NCBI GenBank assembly: GCA_003663115.1
Contig: QMZJ01000015.1
Coordinates: forward strand, 1-13,767
DNA from: Candidatus Altarchaeales archaeon
GTDB lineage: Archaea > Altiarchaeota > Altiarchaeia > IMC4 > QMZM01
DNA length: 13,767 bases
Direction: 5' to 3'
The translations under genes and the position numbers were made by a program. Below are positions 1 to 5,421 of the stretch, in pieces. Every line of letters starts with the position of its first letter. Position 1 is the stretch's first letter. The notes beneath the pieces are model-generated. The model was given only the letters and a program-made list of their open reading frames with translations. It ran no database searches and was not told where the DNA came from.

Positions 1-54
1 ACTGTGTTCTGATTTATTAAATTTTGATGCGTCAAGGTCTTCCGGAGCTTGAAT

Positions 55-396
55 CTAAGCCCTTCTTATCTTTATCTCCCTTTTTTTACTCCTCAATTTT
101 TCTAACATCTCCTTTAACCGCTCGTCTGTAATCTGTTTTGGCAACCTCCCGGTCTGATATAACTGGATCAGGAGGATTTCAATCTGTCTCGCGAAATCCG
201 GTCTCGCGATCCTTATATTTGCAAGCCTTTCCCTGGCCTCTGGCGTTAGGATCTTTTTTATAATGGTCCTTATCTGAGCATCTATCTCTGCCTTTCTCAG
301 CTGTTGCTGCACCAACTCCTGTTCCTGAGCGCTTCTTTGCTGTTCTATTAACTGTCTTATGCGCTCTTGTCGCAGCCTTTCTAAATCGTCGGGCAT
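55..396 (-). CDS. PDCD5-family DNA/nucleic-acid-binding protein
   Basis: Small basic, largely helical protein of 113 residues from the chosen start. It matches the archaeal PDCD5 (TFAR19-like) family: an N-terminal Arg/Glu/Gln-rich helix (about residues 1-40), then the core beginning LTPEARERLANIRIARP and a C-terminal ITDERLKEMLEKL stretch followed by a Lys/Arg tail. The biochemical role in archaea is not firmly known; members bind DNA and are usually encoded beside S19e, as here. The reading frame is open up to 435, but that would overlap the S19e gene by 32 bases. The ATG at 396 sits 7 bases after the S19e stop and gives the family-typical start MPDDLERLRQ, so I prefer it. It is the last gene of the minus-strand operon visible in the window. 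Confidence 0.88.
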   Translation of the reverse strand: MPDDLERLRQERIRQLIEQQRSAQEQELVQQQLRKAEIDAQIRTIIKKILTPEARERLANIRIARPDFARQIEILLIQLYQTGRLPKQITDERLKEMLEKLRSKKREIKIRRA

Positions 397-403
397 TTTC
401 AGC

Positions 404-832
404 TTATTTAGATTTTCTAGAAATTTCAGTTGCAAGCTTATCGAGATAGGATTGCCCCTTAGGCGTTATCTTTCGCCCATTATTTACCTTCTCCGTAAAC
501 CCGATTCTGTCAAATTCCTGCAGAATACTTCTAATTATCTTTCCACCGGCGCGATAGAATTTCTCTGGTTTTACCCCCCTGTTCTTTTTACCACCATAAG
601 CAGTTCTTAATCTTTGTACGCCCACGGGACCATTGATATATATCTTCCTAAGAATCGATGCCGATCTGATCCACCACCAGTCATCGTTCTGGGGCATTCT
701 CTCTCTGTGGGCCCCGGTCTTGACAAATTTTGCCCACTCTGGCATCTTGAGTTTCACATTATTCTTTAGGTCATTGGCAACTATTTCAATCATCTTATCC
801 GGTGGTATCTCATATACCGTTGTCATTTTCAA
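404..832 (-). CDS. rps19e: 30S ribosomal protein S19e
   Basis: Archaeal/eukaryotic-specific small-subunit protein S19e, 142 residues, near the family's usual length of about 150. Recognisable segments are the N-terminal YEIPPDKMI, the conserved NDDWWWIRSASILRKIY stretch around residues 50-65, the GPVGVQRLRTAYGG loop rich in basic residues, and the C-terminal winged-helix part ending in GRKITPKGQSYLDKLA. S19e binds the head of the small subunit and in eukaryotes is needed for pre-40S maturation. Its ATG overlaps the NDK stop by 4 bases, so it is probably translationally coupled to NDK; an ATG two codons further in is also possible. Downstream is the PDCD5-like gene, its usual archaeal partner. 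Confidence 0.95.
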   Translation of the reverse strand: MKMTTVYEIPPDKMIEIVANDLKNNVKLKMPEWAKFVKTGAHRERMPQNDDWWWIRSASILRKIYINGPVGVQRLRTAYGGKKNRGVKPEKFYRAGGKIIRSILQEFDRIGFTEKVNNGRKITPKGQSYLDKLATEISRKSK

Positions 833-1260
833 TATTCCACTAACTCATCCTCGTCAAAGAATATTGGTATCTCATACTTTGCAGATTTGGTCGAATCGGA
901 GGCGTGAATAACATTTCTATCGATCCTTAAGCCAAAATCACCTCGGATGGTGCCCATCTCTGCTTTGGCTGGGTCCGTCGCACCTATAATCTTTCTAACC
1001 AGTCTTATCGCCCCTTCGGGATCATCGATACCTATATCCAATACACCAACGACTACTGGCGAGGAGGTAATGTGTTTTATGAGACTTTCATAAAATTCCT
1101 TACCCTTATGTACCGCGTATAATTTTTCTGCCCTCTCCCTGTCCACCTTTACTACCTTTAATCCAGCGAGCCTGATTCCTCTCCTCTCAAATCTACTGAG
1201 GATCTCACCGACCAGGCCCCTGGAAACTGCCCACGGCTTTATAATGATAAGGGTTCTCAT
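829..1260 (-). CDS. ndk: Nucleoside diphosphate kinase
   Basis: Transfers the gamma phosphate between nucleoside triphosphates and diphosphates through a phosphohistidine, supplying GTP for translation and NTPs for RNA synthesis. The 143-residue protein has the family signatures in order: TLIIIKP at 3-9, AVHKGKEFYESLI at 49-61, GATDP at 93-97, GTIRGDFG at 103-110, and the active-site segment NVIHASDS with catalytic His119. Two positions are odd: the near-invariant KPDAV/KPDGV motif reads KPWAV (Trp10), and HGSDS reads HASDS. There is also a slightly longer linker around residues 74-84. Lys8 and His119 are retained, so activity is likely. It overlaps L24e upstream and S19e downstream by 4 bases each. 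In many archaea the gene after ndk is IF2; here it is S19e. Confidence 0.95.
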   Translation of the reverse strand: MRTLIIIKPWAVSRGLVGEILSRFERRGIRLAGLKVVKVDRERAEKLYAVHKGKEFYESLIKHITSSPVVVGVLDIGIDDPEGAIRLVRKIIGATDPAKAEMGTIRGDFGLRIDRNVIHASDSTKSAKYEIPIFFDEDELVEY

Positions 1261-1613
1261 TTTTTCTTCTTTTTAGTTTCCTTTTTCTTTTTTGACTCCT
1301 TCTTAGCCTCCTTAGTAACCTCTTTAGACGTTCCTCTCCTCTTCTTCCTCTTCCTCTCCTCTTCCTTCTTTTCTTCTTCCTCTTTCTTCCTCTTCCTCTC
1401 CTCTTCCTTAGCTTCCTTAGCTGCCATACCTAGCCTTGTAGCCTTCTCCGCTCTGTAGGCCTCCGTCCACTTTATCTTTCTGGGTTTCCTCCCGAGTTTA
1501 AGGAGATTCTTCTCACATTTGCTGGAGCAAAAGTAAAATACCTTTCCCTTCTTTGTTACAAAAATTGTCTCCGTTCCCCGTTCTATGTCCCTGCCACAAA
1601 AGCTGCATTCCAT
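1257..1613 (-). CDS. rpl24e: 50S ribosomal protein L24e with long Lys/Glu-rich tail
   Basis: Zinc-ribbon large-subunit protein at the subunit interface. The N-terminal 60 residues are a standard archaeal L24e: MECSFCGRDIERG, Cys3, Cys6, Cys29 and Cys33 as zinc ligands, then KPRKIKWTEAYR. Archaeal L24e usually stops near 60-70 residues. This one runs on to 118 with a low-complexity tail (about 64-118) of Lys, Glu and Arg, including two similar KEEERKRKK-type blocks and an ending of consecutive lysines. The reading frame stays open through the tail, and its stop overlaps the ndk ATG by 4 bases, which argues that the tail is genuine. Eukaryotic L24 also carries a charged C-terminal extension, but homology of the tails cannot be judged here. 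It starts 1 base after the S28e stop. Confidence 0.93.
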   Translation of the reverse strand: MECSFCGRDIERGTETIFVTKKGKVFYFCSSKCEKNLLKLGRKPRKIKWTEAYRAEKATRLGMAAKEAKEEERKRKKEEEEKKEEERKRKKRRGTSKEVTKEAKKESKKKKETKKKKK

Positions 1614-1614
1614 T

Positions 1615-1809
1615 TTACTTAGTTAATGGCCTTGCTTCTCTTTCCGCCTCTCTCAGATCAATTATATCATCTTCCTGAACCGGGGATCGTACATTCCTTC
1701 TTATTACCCTGCCCTTGTTCTCCCCTTCCAAGATTTTACACATTACCTGCATTACCTCTCCATAAATACCTGTTCTTCCTATAATCTTAACGACCTGTGC
1801 GGCAACCAT
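1615..1809 (-). CDS. rps28e: 30S ribosomal protein S28e
   Basis: Small OB-fold protein of the small subunit near the mRNA exit region, 64 residues, a normal length for archaea. It shows the hallmark sequence IGRTGIYGEVMQVMCKILEG, then the strongly conserved GRVIRRNVRSPVQEDDII and the C-terminal EREAR motif. It lies between L7Ae (1 base away) and L24e (1 base away), the conserved archaeal L7Ae-S28e-L24e trio, so the three are almost certainly cotranscribed and translationally coupled. Confidence 0.96.
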   Translation of the reverse strand: MVAAQVVKIIGRTGIYGEVMQVMCKILEGENKGRVIRRNVRSPVQEDDIIDLREAEREARPLTK

Positions 1810-1810
1810 T

Positions 1811-2170
1811 TTATCCCTTTATCTCCTTTACCTTTTCCACTACCTCGGCAATAAGTTCCTTTGCCTTTCCCTCCTCAACGATGCAACCGGCGGCCGAAGA
1901 GACGTGAATCCCAGCAGATTCACCTATTTCTGCCTTGGGTATAAATAGGTAAGGTGTATTCTTCTCCTCACATATCATGGGGAGATGCATGACGATCTCG
2001 GGTGGGTCCACATCATCTCCAATAAGAACCAGTTTTGCAATGCCTCTTTCAATCGCCTTTGTGACCTCATTAACACCCTTTTTAATCTTTCCCGTGTCCC
2101 TGGCGATCTCAAGTGCCTCTAAGGCCATATCGGCAACTTCCTTAGGTACTTCAAATTTCACATAACTCAT
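1811..2170 (-). CDS. rpl7ae: 50S ribosomal protein L7Ae
   Basis: Kink-turn RNA-binding protein of 119 residues. Besides its ribosomal role, archaeal L7Ae is a core subunit of box C/D and H/ACA RNPs and of RNase P. The RNA-contacting motif GVNEVTKAIERG is at residues 32-43, followed by the hydrophobic LVLIGDDVDPPEIVMHLP core and the loop AEIGESAGIHVSSAAGC. It is the first gene of the minus-strand operon. A clear Shine-Dalgarno GGAGGT (minus strand, 2182-2177) lies 6 bases before the ATG at 2170, which fixes the start and implies a leadered mRNA. An RNase P subunit (Rnp1) is encoded on the facing operon. Confidence 0.97.
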   Translation of the reverse strand: MSYVKFEVPKEVADMALEALEIARDTGKIKKGVNEVTKAIERGIAKLVLIGDDVDPPEIVMHLPMICEEKNTPYLFIPKAEIGESAGIHVSSAAGCIVEEGKAKELIAEVVEKVKEIKG

Positions 2171-2213
2171 TTTAATACCTCCAAATCCATAACAGATGAA
2201 TTTTCATCGGCTC

Positions 2214-2234
2214 GATTTAAGATTTAAGATTTAA
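2214..2234. repeat. Three tandem copies of GATTTAA
   Basis: Three perfect head-to-tail copies of the 7-base unit GATTTAA in the divergent promoter region, 44 bases upstream of the L7Ae start. They fall about where the transcription start or early leader of the minus operon is expected. Seen directly; function unknown, and slippage is the simplest origin. Confidence 0.9.
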
Positions 2235-2241
2235 GGCTAAT

Positions 2242-2273
2242 AAATAAATTCTGAGTAAAATAAATTCTGAGTA
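2242..2273. repeat. Perfect tandem duplication of a 16-base unit
   Basis: Positions 2242-2257 and 2258-2273 are identical (unit AAATAAATTCTGAGTA). The unit contains the AT-rich stretch that is a candidate minus-strand TATA box, so the duplication may have doubled a promoter or a regulator-binding site. Seen directly; role inferred. Confidence 0.92.
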
Positions 2274-2462
2274 CCACCATTTTTATACCTCAATTTCTAT
2301 GTCTAATACTATACCTCTACCTCTATCACCTCCGTATAATGATGGTAAATCATAAAATGCAGCAGTAAACCAAAATAGTGATAAACATCCTGAGAGTTGA
2401 CTCCCGGCGTTGTTTCAATTGTATTCTTTGAATTATCACCTTGTTCATATTCATCGTTCGAA

Positions 2463-3452
2463 ATGGCAAAACACAGCAAACCCAGGGCTGGTTCACTGGC
2501 ATATGTACCAAGAAAAAGGGCAAAGAGAGAAACCCCCAGGATACACTCCTGGGTTGATTCCGGAGAGGTAAGCCTGCTGGGTTTTGCTGGCTATAAGGCC
2601 GGGATGACAAATGTACTGGCGATAGATAATAGAAAGAACTCTCCAACATCTGGAATGGAGATCTTTATCCCGGTAACGGTAATTGAAACCCCTCCGATGG
2701 TGGTTGCAGCCGTAAGATCGTATAAAGATGGCTACCTTGGTAAAGAAGTAGTCGCTGAGGCCTGGGCCAAGGAGCTCAGTGACGATCTGAAAAAAAGGTT
2801 GACAGTGCCAAAAAATAGGAATCCCGATAAGAGATTAAAGGAAATGGAGAAAGATTTAGAAGAAATTTCGGATATAAGAGTAATTATGCATACACAACCA
2901 AGGCTTACCGGAATGCCAAAGAAGATACCCGACCTGATGGAGATCGCAATCGGTGGAAATTTAGATGAAAAATTTGAGTTTGCCAGGAATCTCCTTGGGA
3001 AGGAAGTGAGTGTGGATGATGTATTTGATGAAAACAGATTCGTTGATGTTACGGCGGTAACAAAGGGAAAGGGTTTTCAGGGAGTGGTTAAGAGATTTGG
3101 GGTAAAAATTCAGCCGAGGAAGGCGGGGAAGGGCAGAAGACACATCGGAACGGGGGGTGCATGGAAACCCGCCAGGAAGCTATGGAGAGAACCATTGCCC
3201 GGTCAGCTGGGGTATCATACCCGTACCGAATATAACAAGGTAATTTTACAAATCGGAAAAGATGGCTCTAAGGTAACACCCAGGGGGGGTTTCCTGCACT
3301 ATGGTCCAGTAAGTGGAGATTATATCATCCTGAGTGGCTCCGTTCCCGGACCGGCCAAAAGGCTGATACGGTTAACCTACCCAAGACGTCCTCCGGGGGA
3401 GGTAAACTTTGAGATAACCCACATAAACCTCGCATCGAAACAAGGCGCTTAA
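2463..3452 (+). CDS. rpl3: 50S ribosomal protein L3
   Basis: Large-subunit assembly protein that binds near the peptidyl-transferase centre and the elongation-factor site. The chosen ATG at 2463 gives the classic archaeal start MAKHSKPRAGSLAYVPRKRA and a 329-residue protein, the usual length. An in-frame TTG at 2397 would add 22 hydrophobic, unlike residues and is rejected. Conserved parts include LGFAGYKAGMTN, the central VTAVTKGKGFQGVVKRFGVK and the loop around HIGTGGAWKPARKLWREPLPGQLGYHTRTEYNK. It is the first gene of the plus-strand S10-type operon. Its TAA stop at 3450-3452 is followed after one base by the first duplicated copy of the L4 start region. Confidence 0.97.
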   Translation: MAKHSKPRAGSLAYVPRKRAKRETPRIHSWVDSGEVSLLGFAGYKAGMTNVLAIDNRKNSPTSGMEIFIPVTVIETPPMVVAAVRSYKDGYLGKEVVAEAWAKELSDDLKKRLTVPKNRNPDKRLKEMEKDLEEISDIRVIMHTQPRLTGMPKKIPDLMEIAIGGNLDEKFEFARNLLGKEVSVDDVFDENRFVDVTAVTKGKGFQGVVKRFGVKIQPRKAGKGRRHIGTGGAWKPARKLWREPLPGQLGYHTRTEYNKVILQIGKDGSKVTPRGGFLHYGPVSGDYIILSGSVPGPAKRLIRLTYPRRPPGEVNFEITHINLASKQGA

Positions 3453-3473
3453 GATGGTAAATGTCCATTCATT

Positions 3474-3491
3474 AAGGGATTACCATCCCTT
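3474..3491 (+). promoter_or_regulatory. Hairpin 1 of the L3-L4 repeat (also at 3554-3571)
   Basis: Perfect 7-base palindrome AAGGGAT / ATCCCTT with a TACC loop, present identically in both B units. The segment TTACCATC (3480-3487, and 3560-3567) spans the loop and one arm, and is the exact complement of GATGGTAA, the sequence containing the L4-type start codon. Forming this hairpin and pairing with the start region are therefore mutually exclusive. Complementarity is seen; regulatory use is inference. Confidence 0.6.
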
Positions 3492-3498
3492 TACCCTG

Positions 3499-3526
3499 GT
3501 GTGGCATTCACTGCGTTCAGCCACAC
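3499..3526 (+). promoter_or_regulatory. Hairpin 2 of the L3-L4 repeat (also at 3579-3606)
   Basis: Perfect 7-base arms GTGTGGC / GCCACAC around a 14-base loop that itself contains TTCA twice. It is identical in both B units. It resembles the subterminal hairpins of small palindromic mobile elements or REP-like repeats, but no transposase is nearby in the array. Possible RNA structure in the L3-L4 spacer. Confidence 0.55.
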
Positions 3527-3636
3527 ATTTAAGATGGTAAATGTCCATTCATTAAGGGATTACCATCCCTTTACCCTGGTGTGGCATTCACTGCGTTCAG
3601 CCACACGCTTAAGATGGTAAATGTCCATTCATTAAG

Positions 3637-4467
3637 ATGGTAAATGTGTATTCATTAAGTGGTAAGGTCAAAGGGAAGATTAAATTGCCGGAGATGTTCG
3701 GGATAGAGTATCGTCCGGACATTATTCAGAGGGCAGTGGTTGCAATTCAGGCAAACAGAAGGAAACCCTATGCGGCTTATGAATTGGCTGGTCAACAGAC
3801 AACCGCTGCCTATTTTGGCAGGAGAAGGGGCAGCTATAGACAGACAATAAACAGGGGAATGTCGAGATTGCCGAGGGAAAAATCAGGGGGGGGCGGTCTG
3901 GGCAAGGTGAGGATAGTCCCCCAATCTGTGGGGGGCAGGAGAGCTCATCCTCCGAAGGGCAGGGACTGGTCAAGAAAGATCAACAGAAAGGAATACAGCC
4001 TCGCATTGAAATCGGCGATCTCTGCGACGGGAAACAAAGATCTGATAAGCCTTAGAGGACACATCATAGATAAGGTACCAGAGATTCCATTGGTAATTGA
4101 GGATAAATTTGAGGAACTGAACAAAACAAGGGACGTCATTAAAGTATTAAAATCGTTGGGTTTGGGCGACGACCTGGAGAGAGCAAAGGAAAGGAAAATC
4201 AGGGCAGGAAGGGGCAAAACAAGGGGTAGACGGTACAGGAGGAAGAAGAGCGTCTTAATCGTTATAAATAAAGACTCGGGGATCAAATCCGGGGCCAGAA
4301 ATATCCCCGGTGTGGATATAGCAAAACTGGATGAATTGAATGTTGAATTATTAGCCCCTGGAACACATGCTGGAAGGCTAACCTTATGGTCAGAGTCCGC
4401 TATAAAGAATCTGGATAAAATTAGAAATGGATCAATACAAGGTCCTTCTCTATCCACTGATGGGTGA
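3637..4467 (+). CDS. rpl4: 50S ribosomal protein L4
   Basis: Large-subunit protein lining the exit tunnel; in bacteria it also represses its own operon, but that is not established for archaea. The 276-residue protein starts MVNVYSLSGKVKGKIKLPEMF, an archaeal L4 N-terminus, and contains the tunnel-loop region with GRRRGSYRQTINRG, the Gly-rich GGGGLGKVRIVPQSVGGRRAHPPK and the basic GRGKTRGRRYRRKKS stretch near residue 190. The start at 3637 is chosen because it joins this full-length frame; three similar ATGs upstream (3454, 3534, 3614) run into stops. The end overlaps the L23 gene by 41 bases, giving an unusual C-terminal tail (SIQGPSLSTDG) beyond the conserved WSESAI. Confidence 0.96.
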   Translation: MVNVYSLSGKVKGKIKLPEMFGIEYRPDIIQRAVVAIQANRRKPYAAYELAGQQTTAAYFGRRRGSYRQTINRGMSRLPREKSGGGGLGKVRIVPQSVGGRRAHPPKGRDWSRKINRKEYSLALKSAISATGNKDLISLRGHIIDKVPEIPLVIEDKFEELNKTRDVIKVLKSLGLGDDLERAKERKIRAGRGKTRGRRYRRKKSVLIVINKDSGIKSGARNIPGVDIAKLDELNVELLAPGTHAGRLTLWSESAIKNLDKIRNGSIQGPSLSTDG

Positions 4468-4687
4468 GAAGGCGACAATACTTCGGGAGAAAGAAAATAA
4501 GTTGACGTTCATAGTTAATAAAGATGCCACTCGAGATGACGTTAAAAAGGCAGTGGAATCCCTCTACAACGTAAAGGTCCTGAAAACGAATATAATGATA
4601 ACGACAAAGGGAAAGAAGAAGGCGCATGTTAAATTAGATCCAAAGTACTCAGCCGAGGAGATTGCGTCTCACTTTGGGGTATTATAA
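4427..4687 (+). CDS. rpl23: 50S ribosomal protein L23
   Basis: Protein at the tunnel exit that anchors the signal recognition particle and chaperones. The 86 residues are a typical archaeal length. The sequence begins MDQYKVLLYPLMGEKA (consensus PxVTEKA; Met-Gly replaces Val-Thr) and continues through LTFIVNKDATRDDVKKAVESLYNVKVLKTN to a short C-terminus KYSAEEIASHFGVL. The start lies 41 bases inside the end of L4 in another frame; later Met codons would cut conserved residues, so the overlap looks real. L2 begins 2 bases after its stop. Confidence 0.94.
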   Translation: MDQYKVLLYPLMGEKATILREKENKLTFIVNKDATRDDVKKAVESLYNVKVLKTNIMITTKGKKKAHVKLDPKYSAEEIASHFGVL

Positions 4688-4689
4688 AA

Positions 4690-5418
4690 ATGGGAAAGAG
4701 ACTGATAACACAAAGGAGGGGGCGTGGAAGCCCCAGGTACAGAGCAGTATCCCACAGATCCAAATCCAATGCCAGGTACCCCCCCAATAGAGGGATATAT
4801 AAAGACAAAATAGGTGGACAGGTTATAGATATAATTCACGATCCGGGACGAACGGCGCCAATAGCTAGGGTTCTTTTAGAGAATTTTGAGGAGATAGGGA
4901 TTATAGCACCCGATGGAGTAAGGGTTGGACAGTGGATCGAGATCGGAGAAAATGCCAGCCCAGCAGAGGGAAATATACTTCCCGTAGGTAAAATGGAGGA
5001 GGGGACCCTGGCATATAATCTTGAAATAAGTCCGGGGGACGGGGGTAAATTGGTGAGATCAGCTGGCACCTCGGCCTGTATTGTCTCTCACGAGAAGGAC
5101 ATGGGGATCACCTATATAAGACTCCCTTCAAAGAAAACGATAGCTATAAACAGTAAGTCTAGGGCAACCATAGGCAAGGTTTCTGGCGGTGGCAGAAGAG
5201 AAAAGCCAATGGCACATGCCGGCCAGGCTTACTACGCGCATAAGGCGAGAAATAAACTTTATCCACGAGTTTCTGGAAACGCGATGAATGCCGTTGATCA
5301 TCCCCATGGTGGAGGGAGGAATCCTCATGGAAGAGGACCTGCTCCACGTAATGCACCTCCCGGTGCAAAGGTTGGTCATATAGCACCCAGAAGAACGGGC
5401 AGAAAGAAGAGAGGTTAG
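4690..5418 (+). CDS. rpl2: 50S ribosomal protein L2
   Basis: Core 23S-binding protein required for subunit joining and peptidyl transfer. It has 242 residues, normal for archaea. The OB-fold half includes GKIGGQVIDIIHDPGRTAPIARV, the SH3-like half includes GTSACIVSHEKDMG, and the C-terminal extension carries the nearly invariant SGNAMNAVDHPHGGGR (DHPHGGG at 203-209, with the functionally important histidine) and a terminal RRTGRKKRG. A purine-rich TTTGGGG element lies about 10 bases upstream of the ATG as a possible ribosome-binding site. The S19 ATG begins 3 bases after the stop. Confidence 0.98.
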   Translation: MGKRLITQRRGRGSPRYRAVSHRSKSNARYPPNRGIYKDKIGGQVIDIIHDPGRTAPIARVLLENFEEIGIIAPDGVRVGQWIEIGENASPAEGNILPVGKMEEGTLAYNLEISPGDGGKLVRSAGTSACIVSHEKDMGITYIRLPSKKTIAINSKSRATIGKVSGGGRREKPMAHAGQAYYAHKARNKLYPRVSGNAMNAVDHPHGGGRNPHGRGPAPRNAPPGAKVGHIAPRRTGRKKRG

Positions 5419-5421
5419 ACT

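Larger units (their letters stand above)
2171..2462. promoter_or_regulatory. Divergent promoter region between the L7Ae and L3 operons
   Basis: This is the 292-base gap between two operons that point away from each other, so it must hold both promoters. For the minus operon, an AT-rich element TTTATTTATTA (minus strand, about 2249-2239) is at a suitable distance for a TATA box giving a leader of roughly 40 bases before the L7Ae start. For the plus operon, TTTTTATACC (about 2280-2289) and GTATAAT (about 2335-2341) are candidate TATA boxes, implying a long L3 leader. No strong Shine-Dalgarno precedes the L3 ATG. No RNA gene or convincing extra ORF is visible. Exact start sites are inference. 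Confidence 0.55.
3453..3636 (+). repeat. 80-base repeat array carrying decoy copies of the L4 gene start
   Basis: The array fills the whole L3-L4 gap. A 23-base A unit, starting with the AAG of the L3 stop region and containing ATGGTAAATGTC, begins at 3451, 3531 and 3611. A 57-base B unit lies between copies 1/2 and 2/3, so the period is 80; B differs only at its third- and fourth-last bases (AT versus GC). The authentic L4 start at 3637 has the same sequence with two changes (GTGT for GTCC) and lies 23 bases after the third copy. Each copy opens a short decoy frame starting MVNVHSLR: 28, 28 and 9 codons from 3454, 3534 and 3614. Each ends at the TAA inside the ATGGTAA of the next start. B has two perfect palindromes. 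Seen directly. Confidence 0.95.

Noticed and set aside
1..54. Possible beginning of another minus-strand gene after PDCD5 (open frame starting near TTG at 35, or in phase with the PDCD5 stop)
   Set aside because: Too short to judge; neither frame looks like the L39e protein that often follows PDCD5, so no gene is called.
404..435. PDCD5 start at 435 overlapping S19e
   Set aside because: The extra 13 residues lie inside S19e and the ATG at 396, 7 bases after the S19e stop, gives a typical family start.
2397..2462. 22-codon TTG-initiated N-terminal extension of L3
   Set aside because: The sequence is hydrophobic and unlike any L3 start; the ATG at 2463 gives the standard MAKHSKPRAGS beginning.
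3453..3636. Repeat array as a CRISPR
   Set aside because: Only two full 80-base periods, the intervening segments are near-identical rather than unique spacers, and each copy includes the neighbouring gene's start.
3945..4478. 177-codon minus-strand frame opposite L4, and the 297-codon minus-strand frame at 9192-10085 opposite S4e/L5
   Set aside because: Both lie antisense to strongly conserved ribosomal genes, have Ser/Pro/Leu-rich shadow composition and no recognisable motifs.
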